Shown here: piece by piece, positions 39,470 through 47,732 of the stretch | Numbering within the stretch: the stretch's first letter is position 1 | Layout: each line of letters opens with the position of its first letter | Source: Devosia riboflavina | GTDB taxonomy: Bacteria > Pseudomonadota > Alphaproteobacteria > Rhizobiales > Devosiaceae | Reading direction: 5' to 3' | Assembly: GCF_000743575.1 (NCBI RefSeq) | Contig: NZ_JQGC01000002.1 | Location: 62,001-126,000, forward strand | Length of the DNA stretch: 64,000 bases | Made by a program: the position numbers and the translations under genes | The notes under the pieces: generated by a model | Database searches by the model: none | What the model was told of the DNA's origin: nothing | Seen by the model: the letters and a program-made list of their open reading frames with translations, nothing else

Positions 39470-39679
39470 ATGCCAGAACCAAGACCCGATATCGACCCGC
39501 GGCCGGTCCCCGAAATCATCCCGCAGCCGGAACCATCGCAGCCCCAGCCCGTCGAGCCATACCCGCCGGGCCCGGAAGAACTTCCTCCGCCGGACCAGCC
39601 GGACGAAGACCCCATGCCGTCGCCGCCACCCGGTCCGGGAAACGAACCGCGCATGGGCTCAGCTATTTCTGAGAGTTAG
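39470..39679 (+). CDS. Proline-rich small protein
   Basis: 69-residue peptide in which 26 residues are proline, with many Glu, Asp and Gln. Pro occurs in PxP and PPP runs (EPYPPGPEELPPPDQP). A consensus AAGGAGG site lies seven bases before ATG 39470, which strongly supports translation. No signal peptide, cysteines or known family. It follows the EamA gene by 47 bases and ends against the DUF1330 stop. It may be a disordered linker-like or SH3-ligand-like protein; function unknown. Confidence 0.7.
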   Translation: MPEPRPDIDPRPVPEIIPQPEPSQPQPVEPYPPGPEELPPPDQPDEDPMPSPPPGPGNEPRMGSAISES

Positions 39680-39969
39680 GCTTCGTAGCCTTCCACGACC
39701 ACGAAATCGACCACGGCAGCATTTTCGCGCATCGCAACGCCGCCCTGATATTCGGCGGAATCATACGCTTTCAACGCAGCCTCATAGGTCGGAAATTCGA
39801 CGACAACGGTGCGCTGTCGCGCAGTGCCTTCGGGAATGGTATGGCGTCCCCCGCGTACGAGAAAGCGCCCATCGTGCTCGGCCAGAAAAGGGCCAACGAA
39901 AGCCTGGTAAATCTTGAACTGTTCGGGATCGGTCACATCGACCCGAACCACCCAATAGCCTTTCGCCAT
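39676..39969 (-). CDS. DUF1330 family protein
   Basis: Dimeric alpha/beta-barrel protein of 97 residues. GYWVVRVDVTDPEQFKIYQAF at the start, the RGG motif (FLVRGGRH), VVVEFPTYEAALKAYDSAEYQ and a C-terminal FVVVEGYE are family features. Biochemical role unknown. A GGAGGGGG ribosome site lies before ATG 39969. It is 17 bases downstream of gatB's stop side, on the same strand but upstream in sequence, so it may share the gatB transcript end. Confidence 0.9.
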   Translation of the reverse strand: MAKGYWVVRVDVTDPEQFKIYQAFVGPFLAEHDGRFLVRGGRHTIPEGTARQRTVVVEFPTYEAALKAYDSAEYQGGVAMRENAAVVDFVVVEGYEA

Positions 39970-39986
39970 GCCCCCTCCAGATTGGT

Positions 39987-41486
39987 TTATTCGATGCCGA
40001 GCTTCTTCTTCATGAGATCGTTCAGCGCCTGCGGATTGGCCTTGCCGCCCGAAGCCTTCATGGCCTGGCCGACGAACCAGCCGATCATGGTCGGCTTGGC
40101 CAGAACCTTGGCTACCTGATCCGGATTTGCCGCGATGATTTCGTCGACGATCTTCTCGATCGCGCCGAGATCGGTCACCTGCTTGAGGCCACGACGCTCG
40201 ACGATCTCGGCCGGATCACCTTCGGGCTCCTCGGCGATGAGAATCTGCAGCACATCCTTGCCGCCCTTGGACGAGATCGTGCCGCCGGCGATGAGATCGA
40301 CGAGGCCAGCAATCTGCGCCGGCTGCAGATGCGTTTCCCACACGGCAAGACCCTGGCTGTTCGCAAAGGCCGCGACGTCGGCATTGAGGATATTGGCCAC
40401 GGCCTTGCCGTCGCGCTTGGTGCCGCCATGGGCAACACAGGCCTCAAAATAATCGGCCGTTTCGCGATCAAGCGTCAGCACCATCGCGTCATAGGCAGTC
40501 ACGCCATAGTCGGAAATGAAGCGGGCCTGCTTTTCGTCCGGCAGTTCCGGCAGGTTCTTGCCCAGCTCGGCGACGAAAGCATCGTCGAACTCGAGCGGCA
40601 GCAGGTCCGGATCTGGGAAGTAGCGATAGTCATGCGCTTCTTCCTTGGAGCGCATCGAGCGCGTTTCGCCATTCTTGGGATCGAACAGCCGCGTTTCCTG
40701 ATCGATCGAGCCGCCGTCTTCCAGAATGTCGATCTGGCGACGCGCTTCATATTCGATCGCCTGGCCGGCGAAACGGATCGAGTTGACGTTCTTGATTTCG
40801 CAACGCGTACCGAATTCGCCGCCCGGACGACGCACGGACACGTTCACGTCGGCGCGCATGGAGCCCTGCTCCATATTGCCGTCGCAGGTGCCGAGATAGC
40901 GCAGGATGGTGCGCAGCTTAGAGAGATACGCCTTGGCCTCTTCCGAAGACCGCAGGTCGGGCTTTGACACGATTTCCATCAGCGCCACGCCAGACCGGTT
41001 GAGGTCGACAAAGCTCATGTTCGGATGCTGATCGTGGATCGACTTGCCGGCGTCCTGCTCGAGGTGCAGACGCTCGATGCCGATCTCGATCTGCTCACCA
41101 TCGACATCGAGCAAAACCTTGCCCTCGCCGACGATCGGATCCTTGAACTGGGAAATCTGATAGCCCTGCGGCAAGTCCGGATAGAAATAGTTCTTCCGGT
41201 CAAACACCGAGCGCTTGTTGATCTTGGCCTTCAGCCCGAGGCCGGTGCGCACAGCCTGGCGCACGCATTCCTCGTTGATCGTCGGCAGCATGCCGGGCAT
41301 GGCCGCATCCACAAAGCTCACATTGGCATTGGGCGGATTGCCGAAGGCCGTCGAAGAGCCGGAAAACAGTTTCGACTCGCTCGTGACTTGCGCGTGCACT
41401 TCCATGCCGATGATCACTTCCCAATCCCCGGTCGAACCGGAAATCAGGCGCTTCTTGTCAGGGGTGCGGGTGTCGACGAGGGTCAA
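39987..41486 (-). CDS. gatB: Aspartyl/glutamyl-tRNA(Asn/Gln) amidotransferase subunit B
   Basis: GatB phosphorylates and helps amidate Glu-tRNA(Gln), 499 residues. It shows [20 protein letters not shown], the [14 protein letters not shown] motif, [17 protein letters not shown] and the C-terminal YqeY-like tail domain. The best start is TTG 41486, with an AGGA site about eight bases upstream; no closer ATG fits the family. An 18-base palindrome lies 29 bases upstream. GatA and GatC are encoded 2-5 kb away rather than adjacent. Confidence 0.97.
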   Translation of the reverse strand: MTLVDTRTPDKKRLISGSTGDWEVIIGMEVHAQVTSESKLFSGSSTAFGNPPNANVSFVDAAMPGMLPTINEECVRQAVRTGLGLKAKINKRSVFDRKNYFYPDLPQGYQISQFKDPIVGEGKVLLDVDGEQIEIGIERLHLEQDAGKSIHDQHPNMSFVDLNRSGVALMEIVSKPDLRSSEEAKAYLSKLRTILRYLGTCDGNMEQGSMRADVNVSVRRPGGEFGTRCEIKNVNSIRFAGQAIEYEARRQIDILEDGGSIDQETRLFDPKNGETRSMRSKEEAHDYRYFPDPDLLPLEFDDAFVAELGKNLPELPDEKQARFISDYGVTAYDAMVLTLDRETADYFEACVAHGGTKRDGKAVANILNADVAAFANSQGLAVWETHLQPAQIAGLVDLIAGGTISSKGGKDVLQILIAEEPEGDPAEIVERRGLKQVTDLGAIEKIVDEIIAANPDQVAKVLAKPTMIGWFVGQAMKASGGKANPQALNDLMKKKLGIE

Positions 41487-41514
41487 TTGGATGTCCTGAA
41501 AGGCGAGGCAAATC

Positions 41515-41532
41515 TAAGTAAGTGCTTACTTA
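41515..41532. promoter_or_regulatory. 18-base palindrome upstream of gatB
   Basis: TAAGTAAG-TG-CTTACTTA has perfect 8-base arms around a 2-base centre. It lies 29-46 bases before the gatB start codon. Such symmetric AT-rich sites are typical of TetR-type or HxlR/MarR-type operators, but no regulator gene is adjacent. A terminator role is unlikely because there is no loop or T-run. Confidence 0.6.
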
Positions 41533-41575
41533 TGTTGGCGCGGCGATGCAACCGAATAGCCCGGTTTCGGGCCCT

Positions 41576-42085
41576 TCAATCCTCTCCGATTTCGCCGGCA
41601 AAGGGTTGCAACTGTTTTTCAAGATGCACACTCGCAAACGGATCGTGCCCGCTCCGCGGCTCTCCGCGCAGCGCCAGGATGTGATAGCCTTGCCGCTCAT
41701 AGAACCGCACGGCGCGCACATTGTCGGCCGGTGTCTCCAGATGCACCTTGCTGGCGCCCTGCAGTTCGAGGATCGTTTCCATGCGATTGAGCAGGCTGGC
41801 GCCAATGCCATGGCCCTGCATGTCGGGCATCACGAAGAGATAGGGAATGTAGCTGCGCCGCGACGACCGGCAGCACCAGCCCACCACGATGCCATCGATG
41901 GTCGCGACAATCGTGTTCTGCCAGTTCATCGCCGAAGCCTGCGAGAGCCGGGCCCGTTCGCTTTCGCGCTGGCCGGGCCGCTCGTCGAGTAGCGGACGAA
42001 TGCCCGTGTCCCAGGCCGCAAAAGCGATGTCGGCCATGCGTGGGGCGTCGGATATTTCGGCCTTCCGAATTTCGATCACCGCCAC
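41576..42085 (-). CDS. GNAT-family N-acetyltransferase
   Basis: Acetyl-CoA-dependent acetyltransferase of about 169 residues. The acetyl-CoA pyrophosphate loop is MQGHGIGASLLNRME; the C-terminal NVRAVRFYERQGYHIL is the family's motif B. GTG 42085 follows GGGAG with suitable spacing; the frame opens at TTG 42091. The acceptor is unknown. In E. coli a GNAT protein (YjhQ) partners YjhX; here YjhX is about 600 bases away and divergent, so a link is uncertain. Confidence 0.85.
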   Translation of the reverse strand: MAVIEIRKAEISDAPRMADIAFAAWDTGIRPLLDERPGQRESERARLSQASAMNWQNTIVATIDGIVVGWCCRSSRRSYIPYLFVMPDMQGHGIGASLLNRMETILELQGASKVHLETPADNVRAVRFYERQGYHILALRGEPRSGHDPFASVHLEKQLQPFAGEIGED

Positions 42086-42120
42086 GCCCAACTCCCGCTA
42101 CGCTTCAGTTACGCCTGATA

Positions 42121-42438
42121 TCATCGCGCCCGGCGACGCGCGGCGATGATGCCCTTTTCGTAGTTCACGTTCCAGTCGATCAGGGTCCGCCACAAGAGTT
42201 CGGCCTGGTCTTCGTCCAATTCAAGGTCGCCGCTGCGTGTGCGAACTCTGGAAATGATCGCTTCGATGCGCTGGGGATCATAGGCCTCATGCGGATCGGT
42301 TTTGATCTCGGCCATTCTTGTCACATAGCGGTGACGCTCGGCAAGCAGGGTAAGCAGGGCCTGGTCGATCCGGTCGATTTCGGCCCGCACGTCATCCTTG
42401 CTTTCACATTCGGCGGGCAGTTTGGCGGCAGCGGTCAC
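42121..42438 (-). CDS. AroQ-type chorismate mutase
   Basis: All-helical chorismate mutase of 105 residues. It starts DDVRAEIDRIDQALLTLLAERHRYVTRMAEIK in outline, with the catalytic Arg in the first helix, Lys in AEIK and the Glu/Gln residues of the last helix. It converts chorismate to prephenate for Phe and Tyr. The GTG start 42438 has a GAGGA site. It is 30 bases upstream of the GNAT gene on the same strand. Confidence 0.9.
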   Translation of the reverse strand: MTAAAKLPAECESKDDVRAEIDRIDQALLTLLAERHRYVTRMAEIKTDPHEAYDPQRIEAIISRVRTRSGDLELDEDQAELLWRTLIDWNVNYEKGIIAARRRAR

Positions 42439-42583
42439 GGTCTATCCTCAAAGTCCTAGCGTCTGTTGCTGGTTTGCACCGCCATGGCCCCGATTTCAAC
42501 CGCTGCTTTCTCAGATTCTGGACGCGCCGGCCGCGCAGCGGTAAACAATGCCGCATGTCTAGTCAGTTTGAGATTGCCTAAGA

Positions 42584-42604
42584 CCCCGTCCAATCGCGAC
42601 GGGG
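42584..42604. other. Hairpin in the gap between chorismate mutase and yjhX
   Basis: CCCCGTC (42584-42590) and GACGGGG (42598-42604) form a perfect 7-base stem. The 261-base gap 42439-42699 otherwise shows no gene; it should contain divergent promoters for chorismate mutase and yjhX, which I could not define. Confidence 0.4.
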
Positions 42605-42699
42605 CAGAATGAACCGACCAGCCGCCGAGCGCGATGCCGGCGGCGGGCTTTGTTTGTTCGCGTGCCAAACGGCACGCTTGCTCAGGCATCAGACTATCA

Positions 42700-42957
42700 A
42701 TGGATATTTCCCGAGACGAACAGCGCGTGCTGCATGCACTCGCGCAGGGTGGCTATATAACCGCCATCAAGGATGAACGCGGCAAGATCACCGAATTCGA
42801 ATTCATCAACCGCGAAGGCTGGCAGATCGGCGGCTTCACGCCCCTGCTCTTCTCCAAGCTCAAGGCGAAGAGGGCGATCAAATCCCAGGGCGGCAAACCC
42901 TACCGCATCACCAAGCGCGGCTTGGAACTGGTGCGGAGCCAGGTGGATAATCGGTAA
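42700..42957 (+). CDS. yjhX: YjhX-family protein (putative toxin)
   Basis: Small basic protein of 85 residues matching E. coli YjhX along its length: MDISRDEQRVLHALAQGG at the start, the REGWQIGGFTPLLFSKLK middle and KPYRITKRGLELVRSQVDNR at the end. YjhX was proposed as the toxin of the YjhX-YjhQ pair. No antitoxin is adjacent here, so this copy may be solitary. ATG 42700 fits the family; an upstream extension to 42634 does not. A palindromic repeat follows at 42987. Confidence 0.85.
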   Translation: MDISRDEQRVLHALAQGGYITAIKDERGKITEFEFINREGWQIGGFTPLLFSKLKAKRAIKSQGGKPYRITKRGLELVRSQVDNR

Positions 42958-42986
42958 GGACCGCCCCTATTGCCAACCCAACCACT

Positions 42987-43071
42987 GTGCTGCCCTCGGG
43001 CCCGACCCGAGGGCCATTCAGGCCACGCACCGTGCCAAAAGTGGCCCTCGGATCAAGTCCGAGGGCAGCAC
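42987..43071. repeat. REP-like inverted repeat
   Basis: Terminal arms GTGCTGCCCTCGG (42987-42999) and CCGAGGGCAGCAC (43059-43071) are perfectly complementary. Each arm adds a small hairpin (CCTCGGG..CCCGAGG and CCTCGGA..TCCGAGG). It lies between the convergent yjhX gene and the hypothetical gene at 43127. Confidence 0.8.
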
Positions 43072-43126
43072 CGCGGAAGAACGCACCAAATACGCTCTGC
43101 TTCAATGCATTGGCGCGTAGCGCACT

Positions 43127-43444
43127 CTAGTGCTTGGTCACTTCGCTCAGCGCCGCGGCGATATGTTCCCATTCGGCGCCGACGCTTGCCGTCGCCCGGC
43201 GCTTGCCGGCGCGACGATACCAATAGTCGGCATTGCCCATATCGGCTTCGATCCAGTGCATGAGCGCATGCACCCAATCGAAAGCCTGCACCCCTTCCAT
43301 CGCCTGGACGATGTTGTGCGCCTTTTCCCATTCGGGCCCGACGCGCAGCTCGCCCTTCTTCAGCCACCAGAGCGCCTGCAGGGGCTTGCTCATGTCCTTG
43401 GGCGGCTCGGACCAGTCGAGCGTGGTGAAAATATCAATGGCCAT
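43127..43444 (-). CDS. Conserved hypothetical protein
   Basis: Protein of 105 residues from ATG 43444, which follows an AGGAAT site; the frame to 43519 is an unlikely extension. It is Trp-rich (LDWSEPP, ALWWLKKGEL, VHALMHWIEAD, DYWYRRAGKR) and predicted soluble and mostly helical. I recall similar proteins in related alphaproteobacteria but know no function. It lies downstream of gatA on the same strand, after 130 bases. Confidence 0.7.
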   Translation of the reverse strand: MAIDIFTTLDWSEPPKDMSKPLQALWWLKKGELRVGPEWEKAHNIVQAMEGVQAFDWVHALMHWIEADMGNADYWYRRAGKRRATASVGAEWEHIAAALSEVTKH

Positions 43445-43573
43445 CGGCGAAATTCCTGTTGGCCCGGACGCTGCCACAGGGCGCGTCACAACCAGTTTAA
43501 ACTTGTGCATGGGGCGCAAATAGTGCGGAACGGCGGCGCAATCAAGCGCCGCCGTCTCCGAACGTCTTGTCGC

Positions 43574-45058
43574 TTACCACCAGCGAGTGGGCGAAAAGTC
43601 GGTACCGGTGCTCTTTTCGATCACGCGCGCCGCAGCAAACAGCGTCTCTTCATCGAACGGCTTGCCGATCAACTGCAGCCCCAGCGGCAGGCCCTTGCCG
43701 TCCTTACCCGCCGGCACGGCGATGCCCGGCAGGCCCGCCATGTTCACGGTCACGGTAAAGACGTCATTGAGATACATGGCCACCGGGTCAGCCGCCAAAG
43801 CCTCGTCGCCGATGGCAAAAGCAGCCGACGGCGTCGCCGGGGTCAAGACCGCATCAACGCCTGCATTGAAAGCGTCCTCGAAGTCTTTCTTGATCAGCGT
43901 GCGGACCTTCTGCGCCTTGACGTAATAGGCATCAAAATAGCCGGCCGACAGCACATAGGTACCGATCATGATGCGGCGCTTCACTTCGCGCCCAAAACCG
44001 GCAGCGCGTGTGAGTTCATAAAGGTCCGTGATGTCCTTGCCCGAAACGCGCAGGCCATATTTCACGCCATCATAACGGGCGAGGTTGGACGAGGCTTCGG
44101 CAGGCGCCACGATATAGTAGGCCGGCAGGGCATATTTGGTGTGCGGCAGCGAAATGTCCTTCACCGTCGCGCCTTCGGCCTTGAGCCATTCAAGACCCTG
44201 GTTCCACAGCGCCTCGATCTCGGCCGGCATGCCGTCCATGCGATATTCGCGCGGTACGCCAATGGTGAGCCCCTTCACGCCACGCTCGACCGCAGCGGCA
44301 AAGTCAGGCACAGCCAGATCGACACTGGTCGAGTCCTTGGCGTCAAAACCCGACATGGACTGCAGCATCAGCGCCGCGTCTTCCACAGTGCGGGCAATCG
44401 GCCCGGCCTGATCCAGCGAGGAGGCGAAAGCCACCGTGCCCCAGCGCGAGCAACGGCCATAAGTCGGCTTGATGCCGACGGTACCGGTAAACGCGGCCGG
44501 CTGGCGGATCGAGCCACCGGTATCGGTCGCGGTCGCGCCAGCGCAGAGCCATGCGGCAACGGCCGAGGCCGAACCACCCGACGAGCCACCCGGCACAAGA
44601 TTGGCATTGCTGCCTTCGGCGCGGAACGGGTTGATCACCGAGCCATAATAGCTGGTCTCGTTGGAAGACCCCATGGCGAACTCGTCCATGTTCAGCTTGC
44701 CCAGCATCACGGCGCCATCGCGCCAGAGATTGGCCGTCACGGTCGATTCGTATTCGGGCTTAAAACCGTCGAGGATGTGGCTCGCCGCCTGGGTGTGCAC
44801 GCCCTTGGTCGCGAACAGGTCCTTCACGCCCAGCGGAATGCCTTCCAGCAAGCCGGCTTCGCCCTTGGCGAGTTTCGCGTCACTTGCCCTAGCCATGTCG
44901 CGCGCCTGGTCCGGCGTCGTCGCCACATAGGCGTTGAGCTTGTCATTGGCCGCGTCGATGGCACCGATATAGGCCTCGGTCAGCTCCAGAGCGGAAAAGC
45001 TCTTGTCCTTGAGGCCCTGGCGGGCATCGGCGAGGCTCAGCTTGGTCAGTTCAGTCAA
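43574..45058 (-). CDS. gatA: Aspartyl/glutamyl-tRNA(Asn/Gln) amidotransferase subunit A
   Basis: Glutaminase/amidase subunit of GatCAB, 494 residues. The amidase-signature triad is K79 (PLGVKD), S159 (PGGSSGGS) and S183 ([10 protein letters not shown]). Ammonia released here is channelled to GatB. The start overlaps the preceding secreted-protein gene by eight bases, so its translation is coupled to that odd neighbour rather than to gatC directly. Confidence 0.97.
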   Translation of the reverse strand: MTELTKLSLADARQGLKDKSFSALELTEAYIGAIDAANDKLNAYVATTPDQARDMARASDAKLAKGEAGLLEGIPLGVKDLFATKGVHTQAASHILDGFKPEYESTVTANLWRDGAVMLGKLNMDEFAMGSSNETSYYGSVINPFRAEGSNANLVPGGSSGGSASAVAAWLCAGATATDTGGSIRQPAAFTGTVGIKPTYGRCSRWGTVAFASSLDQAGPIARTVEDAALMLQSMSGFDAKDSTSVDLAVPDFAAAVERGVKGLTIGVPREYRMDGMPAEIEALWNQGLEWLKAEGATVKDISLPHTKYALPAYYIVAPAEASSNLARYDGVKYGLRVSGKDITDLYELTRAAGFGREVKRRIMIGTYVLSAGYFDAYYVKAQKVRTLIKKDFEDAFNAGVDAVLTPATPSAAFAIGDEALAADPVAMYLNDVFTVTVNMAGLPGIAVPAGKDGKGLPLGLQLIGKPFDEETLFAAARVIEKSTGTDFSPTRWW

Positions 45059-45518
45059 CGGTAATCTCGCTCAGATTGTCGCAGCGCGTATAAATGGTGG
45101 TGCCCGTGGGCACTATGGCGTCGGCCGATTCCGCTTCTTCGGGCTCAAAATTCATGGCCCACATGATGTCAGCGGAAGACGCCACCTGTATCTCGGTTTC
45201 CGAATACGGCGTCACGGCCAGGATGTCAGGATAAATTTCGCCCGGAAGCTCGCAGATCGCATCAATGAACAGATGCGTCGAGCCTTTCCGGCTTTTGACG
45301 TCGAAGAAGTTGCAGTGAAACTCCATCGACTGGATGCCCTTGGAAAAATCCAGGGCCAGGAAGTCGAGGTCCATGAAAGCGTCGATGCCCTTGTCCTCGA
45401 TCACGCCGCACGCCTTGGCGTCGCTGACATAGATCTTGGTCTGGTCGATCTTGAGGTCTTCCTGCGCGAAGGCAGGCACCGTCAGAGCGAGCAGGGAAAC
45501 AAGGGCAAGACGGATCAT
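45051..45518 (-). CDS. Secreted hypothetical protein in the gatC-gatA operon
   Basis: Protein of 155 residues with a clear signal peptide ([20 protein letters not shown]). The mature part has four cysteines (KACGV, FHCNF, AICEL, TRCDN) that could form two disulfides, and is acidic. No family recognised. ATG 45518 overlaps the GNAT stop by four bases, and its own stop overlaps gatA by eight, so all three are coupled. Why a periplasmic protein sits inside a tRNA amidotransferase operon is unclear. Confidence 0.8.
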   Translation of the reverse strand: MIRLALVSLLALTVPAFAQEDLKIDQTKIYVSDAKACGVIEDKGIDAFMDLDFLALDFSKGIQSMEFHCNFFDVKSRKGSTHLFIDAICELPGEIYPDILAVTPYSETEIQVASSADIMWAMNFEPEEAESADAIVPTGTTIYTRCDNLSEITVD

Positions 45519-45997
45519 GCGGCTTTCTCCCCATCGAGGCGCAGCTCGAAGAAAGCCGACCACTCGCTATCGGGATAGTCAAGGAAAGGTCCGCGCGCCA
45601 CGAATCCGTAACGTTCATAGAGCCGATGCGCTTCGAGCATGCCGTCGCCGGTGCCGGTCTCGAGCATCACGAACGGCATGCCGCGCTCGCGCGCCAGCTC
45701 GACGATACGCTCGAGCAACTGCCGGCCAACGCGCTGCCCGCGCACTTCCGGCACGGTGAACATGCGCTTGACCTCGCCAAGCTCCGGCCCATGCGCCTTG
45801 AGCGCCCCCATGCCCACCGCGGCGCCGTTCTCGTCCCGCGCCACGAACAGCGTCGTGTCGCTATCGGCCATCTGCTCAACCGTCATCTTGAACTGGAATT
45901 CCAGCGGCGATAGCGGCAGCAAATGGTCATTGAGGCGCTCGACGAGCCCGCGCACGTCGTCCTGAAGCGGGGTTTCGATGGCGATCGAGATCGCCAT
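45515..45997 (-). CDS. GNAT-family N-acetyltransferase in the gat operon
   Basis: Acetyltransferase of 160 residues. The acetyl-CoA loop is VPEVRGQRVGRQLLERI; the RLYERYGFVARGPF segment is motif B. It is similar in architecture to the GNAT at 41576. The start is adjacent to the gatC stop and its stop overlaps the secreted-protein start. Acceptor unknown. Confidence 0.88.
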   Translation of the reverse strand: MAISIAIETPLQDDVRGLVERLNDHLLPLSPLEFQFKMTVEQMADSDTTLFVARDENGAAVGMGALKAHGPELGEVKRMFTVPEVRGQRVGRQLLERIVELARERGMPFVMLETGTGDGMLEAHRLYERYGFVARGPFLDYPDSEWSAFFELRLDGEKAA

Positions 45998-46285
45998 TTA
46001 TTCGACCACCTTGGGCACCATGAAGAAGTTGTCCTCCGTCAGCGGCGCATTCTGAACGATTCTCTCGGGATAGCCGCCATCGGTCACGACGTCATCACGG
46101 CGGCGCAACTGCATCGGCGTCACCGATGTCATCGGCTCGACGCCATCGACATTCACTTCACCGAGTTGTTCGACAAAGCCGAGAATGGCATTGAGTTCGT
46201 TCTGATAGCCGGCAACTTCCTCCTCCTCGATACGAATACGGGCAAGGCGCCCGATGCGCTTGACGGTGGTGGCGTCGACAGACAT
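45998..46285 (-). CDS. gatC: Aspartyl/glutamyl-tRNA(Asn/Gln) amidotransferase subunit C
   Basis: Small stabilising subunit of GatCAB, 95 residues. It starts [17 protein letters not shown], followed by the helical [16 protein letters not shown] and the extended belt [21 protein letters not shown] with the FFMVPKVVE end. ATG 46285 fits; the frame extends 15 codons upstream. It heads the gatC-GNAT-secreted-gatA operon. Confidence 0.95.
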   Translation of the reverse strand: MSVDATTVKRIGRLARIRIEEEEVAGYQNELNAILGFVEQLGEVNVDGVEPMTSVTPMQLRRRDDVVTDGGYPERIVQNAPLTEDNFFMVPKVVE

Positions 46286-46372
46286 GGCAAACTCCAGCGA
46301 ATAAGGCCTTCTTTGCCGCTTCATTAGCAATGCAGCGGCCCAAAAGACAATGAAAATGGCTTATGCGAGGGA

Positions 46373-46894
46373 TCAGACTTCCACAGCCATTCCACGCTCC
46401 AGCGCAATCAGCCCCGTCCCATCGAGCCGATCCCGCAACGCATCAAAGGCCGCATCCACCGCCGACTCGCTGCCTGCCAGCGCAATCAGCCGCGGCGCAG
46501 CACGCTCCAGCAGCTTGCCACCGCGCTCCGCCAGCCCCTCGCCGATCAGCACGACCACTGCCTGCCCCAGCCAGCGCCCCGTCGCTGAAAAATCCTCCCG
46601 CGCCAACACCAACGGCGCCTCTCCATCGGCATCGACCACCAAGGCGCCCTGTCCCAGCCCAACGACCTCCGGCTGTCGCATGGCCTCATCCACCTCCAGC
46701 ATCCGCAAGGGCGCCCGCGGTTTCCAATCCCCGCTTGCACTGCTCATCGCCCCAGCAAACGCCACGACCAGATCCGCCCCACTCACCAGCTCCGCCCGAT
46801 CCACCCCCGGCAAAGCCCCTTCACCCTCCACGACCACAATCGCCCCCGCCGCATGAATGCGAAACGTGTCGTCTCCGAACCAGGTGAGTTTCAT
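46373..46894 (-). CDS. Metallo-beta-lactamase-like protein lacking metal ligands
   Basis: Protein of 173 residues. The opening MKLTWFGDDTFRIHAAGAIVVVE resembles the start of UPF0173-type metal-dependent hydrolases, and I recall such hydrolases next to ruvX and gatC in rhizobia. The HxHxDH ligand motif is missing, so a hydrolase activity is doubtful. The rest is Ala/Gly-rich and alternates hydrophobic strands (LVVAFAGAM, AVVVLIGEGLAE). It could be a degenerate paralogue; confidence in the family is moderate. Confidence 0.7.
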   Translation of the reverse strand: MKLTWFGDDTFRIHAAGAIVVVEGEGALPGVDRAELVSGADLVVAFAGAMSSASGDWKPRAPLRMLEVDEAMRQPEVVGLGQGALVVDADGEAPLVLAREDFSATGRWLGQAVVVLIGEGLAERGGKLLERAAPRLIALAGSESAVDAAFDALRDRLDGTGLIALERGMAVEV

Positions 46895-46906
46895 GTGTCT
46901 TGATCG

Positions 46907-47377
46907 CTATCCGCTATGTCGCTGTCGCTCCATCAAATGGCGCGTCGCTAATGCTACTGTCCGAGGAATTGGCCTGTTTTTCCGATAGTCGGCAACGAGT
47001 CGGCGAGCAATGCCCAAACGCGCCGCCATGCCGTCTAAGCTCATGTGGAGGCTTTCCATGGCAGATCGGAACTCGTCATTTGTCAGCTCTGCAGGTTCAG
47101 CCAGTTCGTACAGCCATGTTGCAGCTAATTCAGTACCGTCGGACCAGACCACTGCGTCGCCATATTCATCCTTGGTAGCGGTAGCGAACAACTCGTCATT
47201 TGATCGCAATTCGACAAACAGTCGGTGGCTAAGCAAGGCAGGCATCACGTCGACGTCGTGTACCTCGCCAGACTGCCAAGCGACCCGTAGCGAACGCCCG
47301 TTGAGCGCCTCAACACGCTCGATGCGAGGCAGAGGAACGCCCGTGCCCACGATGTCATTGCTAACCATTGAGTTCAT
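46907..47377 (-). CDS. DUF2442 protein fused to a helix-turn-helix domain
   Basis: Protein of 156 residues. The N-terminal half is DUF2442-like (RIERVEALNGRSLRVAWQSGEVHDVDV, cut here in reading). The C-terminal half holds an HTH-like segment (MAARLGIARRLVADYRKNR, then RTVALATRHLME). ATG 47377 overlaps the DUF4160 stop by 17 bases; ATG 47368 would overlap by eight. The domain order suggests a DNA-binding antitoxin that represses its own operon. GC falls to 43 percent in the line 47161-47220, against about 60 or more outside. Confidence 0.8.
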   Translation of the reverse strand: MNSMVSNDIVGTGVPLPRIERVEALNGRSLRVAWQSGEVHDVDVMPALLSHRLFVELRSNDELFATATKDEYGDAVVWSDGTELAATWLYELAEPAELTNDEFRSAMESLHMSLDGMAARLGIARRLVADYRKNRPIPRTVALATRHLMERQRHSG

Positions 47378-47588
47378 TCCAAAGAGCCCACAGTTCAGTG
47401 CTATGTTCCATCGCCCAGGCCTTGGCCATCTCGTATGTCTGCCTAGGTAAATTCCCTGATATTATTTCGAACGTCTCAAGGGAGATCATTGCGGCAAAGT
47501 CAGGTGTGCCGACATGGAAATGGGGCGGATTGTAATCTTTGCCGTACATAGTGAACTTCGCATTGCCGAAACGATAGATCGTTGGCAT
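47361..47588 (-). CDS. DUF4160 protein (putative toxin or partner of DUF2442)
   Basis: Small protein of 75 residues. The family hallmark is FTMYGKDYNPPHFHV, with a His pair, followed by AMISLETFEIISGNLP and a C-terminal helix (ELWALWNELNG). DUF4160/DUF2442 pairs are widespread and have been proposed as toxin-antitoxin modules, without firm proof that I know. The pair is set in lower-GC DNA between the gat region and ruvX. A 19-base inverted repeat lies just upstream. Confidence 0.85.
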   Translation of the reverse strand: MPTIYRFGNAKFTMYGKDYNPPHFHVGTPDFAAMISLETFEIISGNLPRQTYEMAKAWAMEHSTELWALWNELNG

Positions 47589-47603
47589 TCTCCGCCCCTA
47601 AAA

Positions 47604-47622
47604 TAGTGCACCTCACGCACTA
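47604..47622 (-). promoter_or_regulatory. Candidate operator of the DUF4160/DUF2442 operon
   Basis: Inverted repeat TAGTGC-N7-GCACTA at 16-34 bases before the DUF4160 start codon. Its position suits repression by the HTH domain of the second gene. The rest of the 144-base gap to ruvX is AT-rich (about 35 percent GC in 47641-47720) with a pyrimidine run just before ruvX. Confidence 0.5.
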
Positions 47623-47732
47623 CGACAATATCCCATTGGGAAAACCGTGTATGTACGCACGACTACTTACGTGTTCTATCGTATCTTTGTTCTTCTATTG
47701 TTTTCTTTTTGTTCCGTCAAGTCGGGTGAAAA

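Noticed and set aside
43130..45064. 644-codon plus-strand frame opposite gatA and the hypothetical gene at 43127
   Set aside because: It spans two real minus-strand genes and their gap, has no domain and no ribosome site.
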